DNA from: Planctomycetaceae bacterium
GTDB taxonomy: Bacteria; Planctomycetota; PLA2
Reading direction: 5' to 3'
NCBI GenBank assembly: GCA_011525755.1
Contig: WYBS01000126.1
Span: 1 to 64,000 of the forward strand
DNA: 64,000 bases
Shown: in pieces, positions 16,417-25,610 of the stretch
Layout of the letters: each line of letters begins with the position of its first letter
Numbering within the stretch: position 1 is the first letter of the stretch
Translations under genes and position numbers: made by a program
The notes under the pieces: model-generated
The model's input: only the letters and a program-made list of their open reading frames with translations
Databases searched by the model: none
Told to the model about the DNA's origin: nothing

Positions 16417-18072
16417 ATGCGGGTCCTCGCGCTTCTCGCCCTCCTCGCGGCCGCCGCCGGCGCGGAGGAGAGCCGCGCCGTGCGGGACGCCGCGGGCCGG
16501 GTCGAGATCACGGTGCCCGTCTCATGGCAGGACCAGCCGCTCGCCGAGGGCCAGCTGATCCACGCCTACGCGAAGCAGAGCGGCGGCCACGTGCTGACGG
16601 TCGTCCGGGAGGCCGGGCAGGCCGAGGTGGACAAGCAGCGCGACCGCTACATGGCGCACGACGCCGCGAGCCACCCGGGCGCCGAGTTCCAGAAGATCGC
16701 CGACCCCTTCTTCGGGTACCGGATGAACGACCGGGCGAAGAACCGGGTCTTCCTCCGGGCCTTCCTGCGCGACGGCGCGGACGGGCTCGTCGCGACGATC
16801 TCCTCGCGCTTCCACGCGTACGACCAGGCGTACGCCGCGCACACGATCGCGGCGCTCGGCACGTTCCGGCTCGCCGCGGCGACGGGCGCCGCGAACGCCG
16901 CCGCGGACGCCCCGGTGCCCTCGCGCCGCATCTTCGACCGGAGCGGCCTCTTCTCGTTCGTCGCGCCCTCGGAGTGGAAGCCGATCACGGCCGAGGACGG
17001 CGAGCGGCTCGCGCTCGGGCTCAGGGGATCGAGCACGACCGCCTCGCTGCGCGTCGTCGAGGAGGGGGAGAACGACAACCCGACGCTCGTGCTCCTCACG
17101 ATCCAGGGCCGGATCAAGAAGGACTACGCGAGCGCGACGGCCGATCGCGTCGGCGCCGACCCGCCCGCGCTCCTCGTCAAGAACCGGAAGGAAGGGTGGA
17201 TCGACTACATGATCGCCTTCGCGGCGGGGGGGCGCGGCTACACCTTGCGCCTCGCGGCGCGCGAAGGGGCGTTCGAAGGCGTGCGGCCCGTCGCGGACGC
17301 GATGGCGAAGTCGCTCGTGCTCATGGGCGACCCGTACCGGGAGCCCGCGGGCCTCGCGGGCGACGCGTTCGGGGACCCGAAGAGGGGGCTCGTCGTCCAC
17401 GCGCCGCTCGAGGACGCCGCCGCCGCGGAGCGGATCGCGCGCGAGGCCTCGGCTTTCGAGAAGGACTGGGGCAGGATCGCGCCCGCCTTCCGGAAGGGCA
17501 TGGCGCTCCACGTCGTGCTCGCGAAGCCGGAGACGTTCGCGGAGGCGGCGCACGGGTTCGGCGACGTCCCCGCGGCGTACGACCGCCTCGCGTGCGCGGT
17601 CGTCGCGGTCGCCCCCCCCGACGAGCGGGAGGCGGCGGACCGCTGGCGCGGACGCCTCTTCGCGTCCCTCGCGCAGGCGGCGCTCCACCGCGACCTCCCC
17701 GTCGCGCCGCCGCCGTGGCTCCTCGCGGGGCTCGCGGCGTGCATGGAGGCTGCGGGGCGGACGGGCGAGGGCCCGGCGGCGAAGCACTTCGCGCTGCTGA
17801 CGCCGCTCGACGTCGAGAAGCCCGCGCCGCTCGCGGACGTCCTCGCCTACGCCTACTCCGACGTGATCGAGGGCGAGACGCTCTCGCCGCTCGCCATGTC
17901 CTGGGGCTACACGCACCTGATGCTCTTCGGCAAGGGCCCGCTCCGGAGCGCCTACGCGAAGTGGGCGCGCGAGCTCGGCAAGGCGACCCGTGCGGCGCCG
18001 CCGTTCGACGCCGGCAAGGCGGACGCGCCGACGGAGCTCAAGAGGCACGTCGAGCGCGAGCTGAAGAAATGA
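16417..18072 (+). CDS. Exported protein: two PsbP-like domains plus degenerate peptidase domain
   Basis: The 551-residue product has a signal peptide (MRVLALLALLAAAAGA). Residues about 20-160 and 170-315 look like two copies of a PsbP/DUF1795-like beta domain (ITVPVSWQDQP; FVAPSEWKPI). The remaining third follows the layout of the gluzincin peptidase at 9030: WLLAGLAACMEA stands where that protein has WLNEGMACYFE, and LSPLAMSWGYTHLMLFG where it has VSAYAMSWALAHYL. The HExxH helix is replaced by LAQAALHRDL, so zinc ligands are lost and catalysis is unlikely. The stop overlaps the galactokinase ATG (ATGA). Confidence 0.7.
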   Translation: MRVLALLALLAAAAGAEESRAVRDAAGRVEITVPVSWQDQPLAEGQLIHAYAKQSGGHVLTVVREAGQAEVDKQRDRYMAHDAASHPGAEFQKIADPFFGYRMNDRAKNRVFLRAFLRDGADGLVATISSRFHAYDQAYAAHTIAALGTFRLAAATGAANAAADAPVPSRRIFDRSGLFSFVAPSEWKPITAEDGERLALGLRGSSTTASLRVVEEGENDNPTLVLLTIQGRIKKDYASATADRVGADPPALLVKNRKEGWIDYMIAFAAGGRGYTLRLAAREGAFEGVRPVADAMAKSLVLMGDPYREPAGLAGDAFGDPKRGLVVHAPLEDAAAAERIAREASAFEKDWGRIAPAFRKGMALHVVLAKPETFAEAAHGFGDVPAAYDRLACAVVAVAPPDEREAADRWRGRLFASLAQAALHRDLPVAPPPWLLAGLAACMEAAGRTGEGPAAKHFALLTPLDVEKPAPLADVLAYAYSDVIEGETLSPLAMSWGYTHLMLFGKGPLRSAYAKWARELGKATRAAPPFDAGKADAPTELKRHVERELKK

Positions 18073-18974
18073 GCCTGCGGTCGTCGGCGCCGGGCCGCGT
18101 GAACCTCCTCGGCGAGCACGTGGACCACCAGGGAGGGGTCGTGCTGCCGGTGGCGGTCCACCTGCGGACGACCGTACGCTACGCCCCGGGCGAGGCGTGG
18201 GAGATCGCGTCGGAGGGCCACGCGCCGGGCGGCGCCTGGGAGCGGTACGTGCGCGCCGTGATCGGGGAGCTGGGGGAGGCCGCGGAACCCGGGCGGCTCG
18301 AGATCGCCTCGACGGTGCCCGAGGGTGCGGGACTCGCGTCGTCGGCGGCGCTCGAGGTCGGCGTCGCCGGCGTGCTCGCGCCCGACCTGCCCCCGCTCGA
18401 GCTCGCGCGGCTCTGCCGCCGCGCGGAGAACGCGCGCGTGGGCGTGCCCTGCGGGCTCATGGACCAGGTGGCGTCGGCGTGCGCGATCGCGGGCCACGCG
18501 GTCGTCCTCGACTGCGGGACCGAGACCTTCTTCCACCTGCCGCTCCCGGAGATGGAGATGCTGCTCTTCGACACCGGCGTGCGGCGGACGCTCTCCGACT
18601 CGCCGTACGCGGAGCGCGCGGAGGAGGCGGCGACGCCCGGGACGCTCGCCGCGCGCCACGTGGCGGAGGAGCGCGCGCGCGTGGACAAGGCGATCGACTG
18701 CCTCGACCGGGGCGACGCGAGGGGTCTCGGCGCGCTCCTGTGGGAGTGCCACGCGTCGCTCCGGGACCTCTACCGCTGCTCGTTCGGCGCGGCGGACGTG
18801 CTCGTGGAGCGCCTGATGGGGGTGCCGGGGGTGTATGGCGCGCGTCTCGTGGGCGGCGGGTGGGGCGGATGCGTGCTCGCGCTGGTCGAGCAACAGACGC
18901 GCCTCGACGGCGGCACGCTCCTCCTCTCCGACGACGGCCTCTCCGTGCACGGTGGTACCGGGTACGCAGCATAG
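18069..18974 (+). CDS. galK: GHMP-family galactokinase
   Basis: This 301-residue sugar kinase is expected to phosphorylate galactose (or a related sugar) at C1. The three GHMP motifs are present: PGRVNLLGEHVDH (8-20, galactokinase-specific sugar site), PEGAGLASSAAL (about 83-94, ATP-binding) and GGGWGGC (about 258-264). It is shorter than E. coli GalK (382), mainly in the middle, as in several compact galactokinases. It overlaps the preceding gene by 4 nt. No other Leloir-pathway gene is in the window, so the substrate is inferred. Confidence 0.85.
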   Translation: MSLRSSAPGRVNLLGEHVDHQGGVVLPVAVHLRTTVRYAPGEAWEIASEGHAPGGAWERYVRAVIGELGEAAEPGRLEIASTVPEGAGLASSAALEVGVAGVLAPDLPPLELARLCRRAENARVGVPCGLMDQVASACAIAGHAVVLDCGTETFFHLPLPEMEMLLFDTGVRRTLSDSPYAERAEEAATPGTLAARHVAEERARVDKAIDCLDRGDARGLGALLWECHASLRDLYRCSFGAADVLVERLMGVPGVYGARLVGGGWGGCVLALVEQQTRLDGGTLLLSDDGLSVHGGTGYAA

Positions 18975-19066
18975 CGTCCCTAACCTCGCTGCCGGGGACG
19001 ACTTGCAGCGAGCGGGTGCGGAGCCCGCGTCCGCATCCCACGGCTACGCCAGCCGCGCTCTCGCGG

Positions 19067-19072
19067 TAGACT
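19067..19072 (+). promoter_or_regulatory. -10-like TAGACT, leaderless arrangement
   Basis: Seven nucleotides lie between TAGACT and the ATG at 19080. Confidence 0.5.
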
Positions 19073-19079
19073 CGACCGG

Positions 19080-22000
19080 ATGCGGTGGCTCGCGGCGGTC
19101 GCGGTCTGCGCCGCGGTCGCCGCGGCGCAGGATCCGAAGGGGCTCCTCGACGGCGACCCCGCGGCACGCGCCGCGGCGGCGGAGGAGCTCGGGAAGCAAG
19201 GCCCCGCGGCGGCACCCGCCGTGCCGCGGCTCATCGAGCTTTTCTACGACGACGAGGCCGACGCCCCGCGGAAGGCCGCGATCCGCGCGCTCGGGCGCAT
19301 CGGCCCCGCGGCGCGCGACGCGCGGCCGTTCCTCGTCGACCTCGCGGCGCTTCGCCCGGACCTCGAGCCGATGGTCGCGCAGGCGCTCGCCCGGATCGGC
19401 GCGCCCCCGGAGCCCCCCCTGATCGACTGGCTGCGCGGGAAGGGCGCGCTGCCCGCGGACGCGCGGACGCTCGAGGATCTCGCGAAGCACGCGACCGCGC
19501 TTCAGCCCCGCCTGCTCGAGGCGCTCGTCGAGGAGCGCTCCCTCGTCGTTGCGCAGGCGGCGCGGCTGCTCGCGCCCGCGGCGAGGTCGAGCGACGCCGT
19601 GCTCGCGGCGGTCGCGGCGCTCCTCGACGCCCCCTCCGCGTGCGTACGGATCCACGCCGCGATCGCGCTCTCGGGCAGCCCGGCCGCCACGGCGGTGTTC
19701 GCGCCGATGCTCGAGGATCCGGACGTCGGGCGGCGGCGCCTGGCCGCGAGGTTTTTCCGCGGGCCGTCCGCGCTCGCGCACCTCTCCCGCGCCCTCGGCG
19801 ACGCGGATCTCCTGGTACGGCGCAACGCCCTTGGCGGGTTCTCCGTGACCGACCTCCGCGCGGATCCCGCCCTCGTCGTCGCGATGGCGGAAGTCCTCGA
19901 ACGGGACCCGGCGCTATGCCCGTGGGCGTCGACCGCGCTCGGCATGCTCGGGCCGGCGGCGGCGCCCGCGGTGCCCGCGTTCGTGCGGTGCCTCGCGTCC
20001 GACGACGACGGCGTGCGCTGGTCCGCGTGCGACGCGCTCGGCAGGATCCGCGCCGCCTCCGCGACCGGCGCGCTCGCGTCCGCCGCGTACGACGAGAACG
20101 ACCGCATCGCCTCGGCCGCGCTCAACGCCCTCGCCGCGATCGGGCCCGCCGCGAAGGATGCGGCCGCGTACGTCGCGGAGCTCGCCGAGGCGGACCTCTC
20201 GCTGGGCCCCTTCGCGCGGCATGCGCTCGCCGCGATCGGCGAGGGCGCGCCGCTGCCGCCGCCTCCCGACCCGGCGACGCTCCCGGACCTCCGCGCCGCG
20301 CTTGCCGATCCGGACGGGACGACGGCCGGGCGCGCGGCGTTCGCCCTCGGGCGCCTCGCGGCCGACGACCCGGAGACGACCGACGCCCTCGGCGCTGCGA
20401 TGGAGCACGGGTCGCCCTACGCGCGGCGGCACGCGGCGCTTGCGCTGCGGCGGATCGGGCCGAAGGGCCTTCCCGCCGTCGCGCACGCGGCGAAAAAGGG
20501 TTCGCCCCGGACGCGGAGGCTCGCCGCGGCGGCTTTCGTTCCGTTCGCGAGCGTAGCGCCGGAGGACTTCACGGCGGCGGGGATCGAGCTGCTCGGGGCC
20601 GACGACCCGTACGTGAAGGCGGAGGCGATCCGCGCGCTCGGCGTCGTCGGGCCGCGCGCGCGCGACGCGATCCCCGCGATGATCGCCTGCCTCCCCGCCG
20701 ACGACCGGCACCTCGCCCAGGCGGCGATCTTCGCGCTCGGCCAGATGGGCCCCGCCGCGAGCGGGGCGGTCCCGCATCTCGTGGATCTCATGGAGACGAC
20801 CGGCGACCCGACCGAGACGTGGATGGCGATCGTCGCGCTCGGCGAGATCGGGCCCGCCGCCGAGCCCGCGGTCCCGTCGATCGTCGCCCTCGGCCGCCGC
20901 GGGAGACCGGGCCCGGAGCTCTACAGCCCCTCCGTCGAGGCGCTCGGAAAGATCGGCCCCGCGGGCCACGCCGCTCTCGTGAAGCTCATCCGGGAGGAGC
21001 GGGGCGTGAACCGGCAGCTGCCGATCCACGCCCTCGCCCGCCTGGGCCTCAACCCGCCCGGCTTCAAGGAGGCGCTCGAGGAGGTCGTGAAGGACGCCGA
21101 CGTGCAGACGCGCGAAATCGCGCTCATGGCGATCCGCGGGCTCGGGCCCGAGTCGAAGCCGGGGGTCGGCTCGCTCGTGGCCGTGCTGAAGTCGGGGACC
21201 CTCGACACGCGGTCGCGCGACGGCGTGGTCCAGGGCCTTGCCGACGCGGCCTCGGTCGCGGAGCTCCTCGACCTCGCGCGCGACAAGGACGCGCGCGTCT
21301 CCGCGGGCGCCTGGCTCGCCCTCTCGCGGAAGGATCCCGCCAAGGTGACCGAGGCGGAGCGCGACCGCGCCTACCCGCTCCTGCTCGGGGCGCTCGGGGA
21401 CGAACGCCCCGACGTCGCGCTCTCCGCCGGGGCGGCGCTCAAGTGCGTGCCTCTCCGCGCGCCCGAGGCGCGGGCGCTCCTGCTGCTCGGCCGGCACGGG
21501 GACGCGCGGACCGTGATCGCGGAGGCCATCCACGCGCTCGGGCCGAAGGCGATCCCGGCCCTCGCGAAGGCCCTCGGTGCCGGGGACCGCGACGTGCGAG
21601 TGGGCGCGGCGCTCGCGCTCGCCCGGTTCGGCCCGGACGCGCGCCCGGCGGTCCCCGCCCTCCGGGAGGCGGCCCTCCGCGAGACCGGCAACGCCACCCC
21701 CTTCCTCCGGGCGATCCTCTCGACGAAGGACCTCGACGTCGTCGCGGCGATGTTCCGCGACGCGCCGCCCTTCCGGCGCACCTTCGGCGACGCGCTCGCG
21801 AAGGCCGGCGCGGACGCGATCCCGCACGTGGACCGCCTCCGCAGGGACGACGACCCCGCGGTGCGCCGCGAGGCGCTGCTCCTTGCGGCAAAGCTCGGCG
21901 AGGCGGCGATCCCGTGGCTCGTCGATGCGGCCGAGGACGCCGCGCCGGCGGTCGCCGACGCGGCCATCTCCGGGCTCGGGACCGACCTCGTGCCGCTCAT

Positions 22001-23309
22001 GCAGGCGATCCCCGTGCTCGCGCGCGCGTGCAAGCGGGCGGAGCTCCGCGCAGCCGCGCTCCGGGCGCTCGCGCGCCGCGGTCCCGCCGCGCTGCCGGCG
22101 ATCCGGGAGTTCGTGACCGACCCGGACCCCCGCGTGCGCGCGCAGGCGCTGTCGGTGCTCCCGAGGACCGGCGAGGCCGCGGTTCCCCTGCTGGCGGCCG
22201 CGCTCGCAGACGAGGACGCGGCCGTGCGGCGGGCGGCCGCGAGCGCGCTGCGCGAACTCAAGGGGGCCGCGCTGCCGGCAATGCCCGCGCTGCGCAGGCT
22301 CCTCGGCGACCCGCAGACGGAGGTGCGCGGCGCCGCGGCGAGCGCGCTCGCCGCGATCGGCCCCGCCGCGGTGAAGCCGCTCGCGGAGGCGATGAGGAGC
22401 AGCGATCCGAGGATCCGCGAGGGCGCGGTCCACGCGCTCCGCGAGATGGGAGCCGCCGCTGCCGACGCGATTCCCGCGCTCGTGGAGGCGCGGAACGACG
22501 CCGATCCCGCCGTGCGGCGCGCGACGGCGCTCGCGCTCGGCGCGCTCGGCGCGAAGGCGCTCGATCCCCTCGTGGCCATGTGCAAGGACACGGACGCCAC
22601 CGTGCGCGCGGCGGCGGCGGGCGCCCTGAGACACCTGCCCGGGGAGGCGGCCACGACGCTGCCCGCCCTCCGCACGCTGCTCAAGGACGCGGACGAGTGG
22701 GTGCGGATCGCCGCCGCGAGGACGGTGGGCCTGCTCGGGAAGGACGCGGAGCCCGCGATCCCTGAGCTCGCGGATATGCTGCGGCGCGGCAGCGACGGCC
22801 ACCGCTCCGGCGCCGCGGAGGCGCTGGTCCTGATCGGCCCCGCGGCGGCGCCCGCGCTCGCGCACGCCGCTCTCGACCCCGAGAAGGCGACGCGCGACGC
22901 GGCGCTGAACGCGCTCGCGAAGCTCGGCGCGGCGGCGGTGCCCGCGGTCGTCGCGGTCGCCGATCCCAAGGACCGAGAGGCCCTGCGCGAGGCGTCGGCG
23001 GCGCTCGCGCGCATCGGAGCGCCCGCGGTGCCCGCGCTCGTCGGGCTCCTCGGCCACGAGAGCGCGGCCGTGCGCCGGGACGCCGCGTGGGCCCTCGGCA
23101 CGATCGGCGTCGCCGCCCGCGAGGCGGTCCAGGCCCTCGTCGCGGCGCTCGACGACAAGGACCGGATGGTCCCTCCGCAGGCCGCGTGGTCGCTCGGCCA
23201 GATCGGGCCCGCCGCAGCCGACGCGCTCCCGGCGCTCGAGAAGATGTACAAGGCGAACCGGAACAAGACCATCGTCGCGGACGCGATCCGGAGGATCCGC
23301 GGATCGTGA
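19080..23309 (+). CDS. Very long exported HEAT-repeat protein
   Basis: This is a 1409-residue protein made almost only of HEAT/PBS-lyase-type repeats after a signal peptide (MRWLAAVAVCAAVAAAQ). The recurring unit, of roughly 35-40 residues, contains R..A..AL..IGPAA..A.P.L, for example ALGRIGPAARDARP, ALAAIGPAAVKPLAE and ALVLIGPAAAPALAHA. I estimate more than 30 units, enough for a superhelical scaffold. No enzyme motif interrupts it apart from a few irregular segments near 300-420. It is probably a periplasmic protein-binding scaffold. A predicted leaderless promoter precedes it, and the dispersed 14-mer occurs at 19404. Confidence 0.88.
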   Translation: MRWLAAVAVCAAVAAAQDPKGLLDGDPAARAAAAEELGKQGPAAAPAVPRLIELFYDDEADAPRKAAIRALGRIGPAARDARPFLVDLAALRPDLEPMVAQALARIGAPPEPPLIDWLRGKGALPADARTLEDLAKHATALQPRLLEALVEERSLVVAQAARLLAPAARSSDAVLAAVAALLDAPSACVRIHAAIALSGSPAATAVFAPMLEDPDVGRRRLAARFFRGPSALAHLSRALGDADLLVRRNALGGFSVTDLRADPALVVAMAEVLERDPALCPWASTALGMLGPAAAPAVPAFVRCLASDDDGVRWSACDALGRIRAASATGALASAAYDENDRIASAALNALAAIGPAAKDAAAYVAELAEADLSLGPFARHALAAIGEGAPLPPPPDPATLPDLRAALADPDGTTAGRAAFALGRLAADDPETTDALGAAMEHGSPYARRHAALALRRIGPKGLPAVAHAAKKGSPRTRRLAAAAFVPFASVAPEDFTAAGIELLGADDPYVKAEAIRALGVVGPRARDAIPAMIACLPADDRHLAQAAIFALGQMGPAASGAVPHLVDLMETTGDPTETWMAIVALGEIGPAAEPAVPSIVALGRRGRPGPELYSPSVEALGKIGPAGHAALVKLIREERGVNRQLPIHALARLGLNPPGFKEALEEVVKDADVQTREIALMAIRGLGPESKPGVGSLVAVLKSGTLDTRSRDGVVQGLADAASVAELLDLARDKDARVSAGAWLALSRKDPAKVTEAERDRAYPLLLGALGDERPDVALSAGAALKCVPLRAPEARALLLLGRHGDARTVIAEAIHALGPKAIPALAKALGAGDRDVRVGAALALARFGPDARPAVPALREAALRETGNATPFLRAILSTKDLDVVAAMFRDAPPFRRTFGDALAKAGADAIPHVDRLRRDDDPAVRREALLLAAKLGEAAIPWLVDAAEDAAPAVADAAISGLGTDLVPLMQAIPVLARACKRAELRAAALRALARRGPAALPAIREFVTDPDPRVRAQALSVLPRTGEAAVPLLAAALADEDAAVRRAAASALRELKGAALPAMPALRRLLGDPQTEVRGAAASALAAIGPAAVKPLAEAMRSSDPRIREGAVHALREMGAAAADAIPALVEARNDADPAVRRATALALGALGAKALDPLVAMCKDTDATVRAAAAGALRHLPGEAATTLPALRTLLKDADEWVRIAAARTVGLLGKDAEPAIPELADMLRRGSDGHRSGAAEALVLIGPAAAPALAHAALDPEKATRDAALNALAKLGAAAVPAVVAVADPKDREALREASAALARIGAPAVPALVGLLGHESAAVRRDAAWALGTIGVAAREAVQALVAALDDKDRMVPPQAAWSLGQIGPAAADALPALEKMYKANRNKTIVADAIRRIRGS
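19404..19417 (-). repeat. 14-mer GGGGGCTCCGGGGG, copy 3
   Basis: It appears as the complement on the plus strand, inside the HEAT gene, encoding an Ala-Pro-Pro-Glu-Pro-Pro loop between repeats. Confidence 0.85.
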
Positions 23310-23345
23310 CCCCCGACCGCGCCGCTCGAAGCGTGTCGGCCTCCT

Positions 23346-23351
23346 TACAAT
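23346..23351 (+). promoter_or_regulatory. -10 box TACAAT, leaderless arrangement
   Basis: TACAAT (one mismatch to consensus) is 7 nt before the fumC ATG. That spacing puts the first transcribed base on the start codon. Confidence 0.6.
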
Positions 23352-23358
23352 TGGCCGC

Positions 23359-24729
23359 ATGCAGACCCGCATCGAAAAGGACTCCATGGGCGAGATGCGC
23401 GTGCCCGCCGACGCGCTCTGGGGTGCGAGCACGCAGCGCGCGGTCGAGAACTTCCCGATCAGCGGCCGCGGACTGCGCCGCCCGTTCCTCAGGGCGCTCG
23501 GCCTCATCAAGGAGGCCGCCGCCGCCACGAACGTCGAGCTCAAGGACCTCGATCCGAACCTCGCCGCCGTCATCGGCAAGGCCGCGGCCGAGGTCGCCGA
23601 GGGCAAGCTCGACAGGCACTTCGTGGTGGACGTCTACCAGACGGGTTCCGGCACCTCCACCAACATGAACGCGAACGAGGTCATCGCGAACCGCGCCGCC
23701 CAGCTGATGGGGAAGCCGATCGGCGGCCGCGACGCCGTCCACCCGAACGACCACGTGAACCGCGGGCAGTCGAGCAACGACGTCATCCCGACCGCGCTCC
23801 ACGTCTCGTGCGCCGAGGAGGTCGCGCGCCGGCTGCTGCCCGCGCTCGACCACCTCCACCAGGCGCTCGCGGAGAAGGCGAAGGCCTTCGACCACGTCGT
23901 GAAGATCGGGCGCACGCACCTCCAGGACGCGACGCCCGTCCGCCTCGGCCAGGTCTTCAGCGGCTTCGCGCAGCAGGTGCAGAACGGCGCGGTGCGGCTC
24001 CAGGAGAGCATGCCGCACATCTGTGAGCTCGCGCTCGGTGGCACCGCGGTCGGCACCGGCATCAACTGCCCGCCGGGCTTCGCGAGAAAGACCATCGCCC
24101 GGCTCGCGGAGATGACCGGCATCCACTTCGTCGAGGCGCCGAACCACTTCGAGGCGCAGGCGGCGCGCGACGCGGCCGTCGAGCTCAGCGGCGCGTTGAA
24201 GACGGTCGCGGTATCGCTCTGGCACGTCGCGAACAACATCCGCTTCCTCTCCTGCGGCCCGCGCTGCGGCATCGGCGAGATCGTCCTCCCGGCGACCCAG
24301 CCCGGCTCGTCGATCATGCCGGGCAAGGTGAACCCGGTGATGTCCGAGATGCTCATGCAGGTCGCGATGCGCGCGATCGGGAACGACGCGACGGTCACCG
24401 CCGCCGGCACGACGGGGCTCGGCGAGCTGAACGTCGCGATCCCCGTGATGGCCGACGCGCTCCTCGAGTCGATCGAGCTCCTCGCGAACGGCGCGCGCGC
24501 GTTCGCCGACAAGTGCGTGAAGGGGATCGAGGCCGACGAGGAGCGCTGCGGCGATCTCATCGAGAAGAGCCTCATGCTCTGCACCGCGCTCGCGCCGAAG
24601 ATCGGCTACGACAAGGCCGCCGCGCTCGCGAAGAAGGCGCACGAGCAGAGGAAGACCGTGCGGCAGGTCGCGGAGGAGATGGGGATTGTGGACCTGGACA
24701 AGCTGCTCGACGTCCGGTCCATGACCTAG
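23359..24729 (+). CDS. fumC: Class II fumarate hydratase
   Basis: This 456-residue TCA-cycle enzyme interconverts fumarate and malate without an iron-sulfur cluster. The N-terminus has RIEKDSMGEM and WGASTQRAVENFPI, typical of FumC. Substrate-binding motifs are TGSGTSTNMNANEV, HPNDHVNRGQSSND and the superfamily signature GSSIMPGKVNP (about 316-326) with the catalytic serine. The length matches the family (about 460). The start is fixed by a TACAAT box 7 nt upstream. A hydrolase gene follows after 2 nt and is probably co-transcribed. Confidence 0.96.
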   Translation: MQTRIEKDSMGEMRVPADALWGASTQRAVENFPISGRGLRRPFLRALGLIKEAAAATNVELKDLDPNLAAVIGKAAAEVAEGKLDRHFVVDVYQTGSGTSTNMNANEVIANRAAQLMGKPIGGRDAVHPNDHVNRGQSSNDVIPTALHVSCAEEVARRLLPALDHLHQALAEKAKAFDHVVKIGRTHLQDATPVRLGQVFSGFAQQVQNGAVRLQESMPHICELALGGTAVGTGINCPPGFARKTIARLAEMTGIHFVEAPNHFEAQAARDAAVELSGALKTVAVSLWHVANNIRFLSCGPRCGIGEIVLPATQPGSSIMPGKVNPVMSEMLMQVAMRAIGNDATVTAAGTTGLGELNVAIPVMADALLESIELLANGARAFADKCVKGIEADEERCGDLIEKSLMLCTALAPKIGYDKAAALAKKAHEQRKTVRQVAEEMGIVDLDKLLDVRSMT

Positions 24730-24731
24730 GA

Positions 24732-25544
24732 ATGGGGGGGCTCCGGGGGACCGTGAGGATCCTCGTGCTCCTCGCGGGCGCGTACCTCGCCGTCGTCGCG
24801 CTCGTCTACCTGTTCCAGAGGAAAATACAGTACTTCCCGGCCCCCGAAGCCCCCCCTCCTCCCGAGGGCGCCGAGGACGTGCGCCTCGAGGCGGCCGACG
24901 GGACCGTGCTCCGCGCGTGGCACTGGCCGGGGCCGTTCACCGTGCTCGTGCTGCACGGCAACGCGGGACATCGCGGCCACCGGCTGCACATCGCGCAGGG
25001 GCTCGTCGCGAAGGGGTATGGCGTCTTCCTGCTCGACTACCGGGGGTACGGGGGCTCGCCGGGCAGCCCGACGGAAAAGGGGTTCCTGCTCGACGCGGAG
25101 GCCGCGGTGCGGTGGCTGCGCGCGCGCGGGGTCCAAAAGATCGCCTACTACGGGGAGTCGCTCGGCTGCGGGGTCGCGGCGCTGCTCGCGGCGAGGGAGC
25201 CGCCCGCGGCGATCGTGTTCCAGAGCGGCGCGGACTCGCTCGTCGAGGTGGGGCGGAAGGTGTACCCGTGGCTCCCGATCGGGCTCCTGATGAAAGACCG
25301 GTACGACGCGGCGGCGGCGATGCACGAGGTGCGCTGCCCGGTGCTCTCGGTGCACGGGGAGGACGACGACCTGATCCCGTGGGCGCGCGGCCGCGCGCTC
25401 TTCGACGCGGCGCACGGGCCGAAGGAGTGGTGGCTCGTCGAGGGCGCGGGCCACAACGACGTGATCGACGTCGTTGGCCCGGCCGCCTACTTCTCCCGCC
25501 TCGACGCCTTCCTTCACGGTACGGTGCCAGGCACGAATCGATGA
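24732..25544 (+). CDS. Membrane-anchored alpha/beta hydrolase
   Basis: This is a 270-residue protein. The N-terminal hydrophobic segment (about 8-25) should anchor it in the membrane. The catalytic triad is visible: Ser143 in GESLG, an Asp in HGEDDDLIP near 212, and His241 in GAGHND. HGNAGHRG supplies the oxyanion region. The sequence type (LDYRGYGGSPGSPTEKG) matches the ABHD13/BEM46-like hydrolases, whose substrates are mostly unknown. The ATG is 2 nt after fumC; the start region overlaps a 14-mer copy (24736). A GTG at 24750 would also keep the anchor. Confidence 0.85.
   Translation: MGGLRGTVRILVLLAGAYLAVVALVYLFQRKIQYFPAPEAPPPPEGAEDVRLEAADGTVLRAWHWPGPFTVLVLHGNAGHRGHRLHIAQGLVAKGYGVFLLDYRGYGGSPGSPTEKGFLLDAEAAVRWLRARGVQKIAYYGESLGCGVAALLAAREPPAAIVFQSGADSLVEVGRKVYPWLPIGLLMKDRYDAAAAMHEVRCPVLSVHGEDDDLIPWARGRALFDAAHGPKEWWLVEGAGHNDVIDVVGPAAYFSRLDAFLHGTVPGTNR
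24736..24749 (+). repeat. 14-mer GGGGGCTCCGGGGG, copy 4
   Basis: An exact copy lies at the first codons of the hydrolase (Gly-Gly-Leu-Arg-Gly), 7 nt after the fumC stop. A one-base variant (CCCCCGAAGCCCCC) follows at 24841. Confidence 0.85.
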
Positions 25545-25610
25545 ACATCTCCGGGCCCGGCGCCGTGCCCGGGTGAGACGCAGGCACTCGAACACCTTCT
25601 TCGTGCTCTG

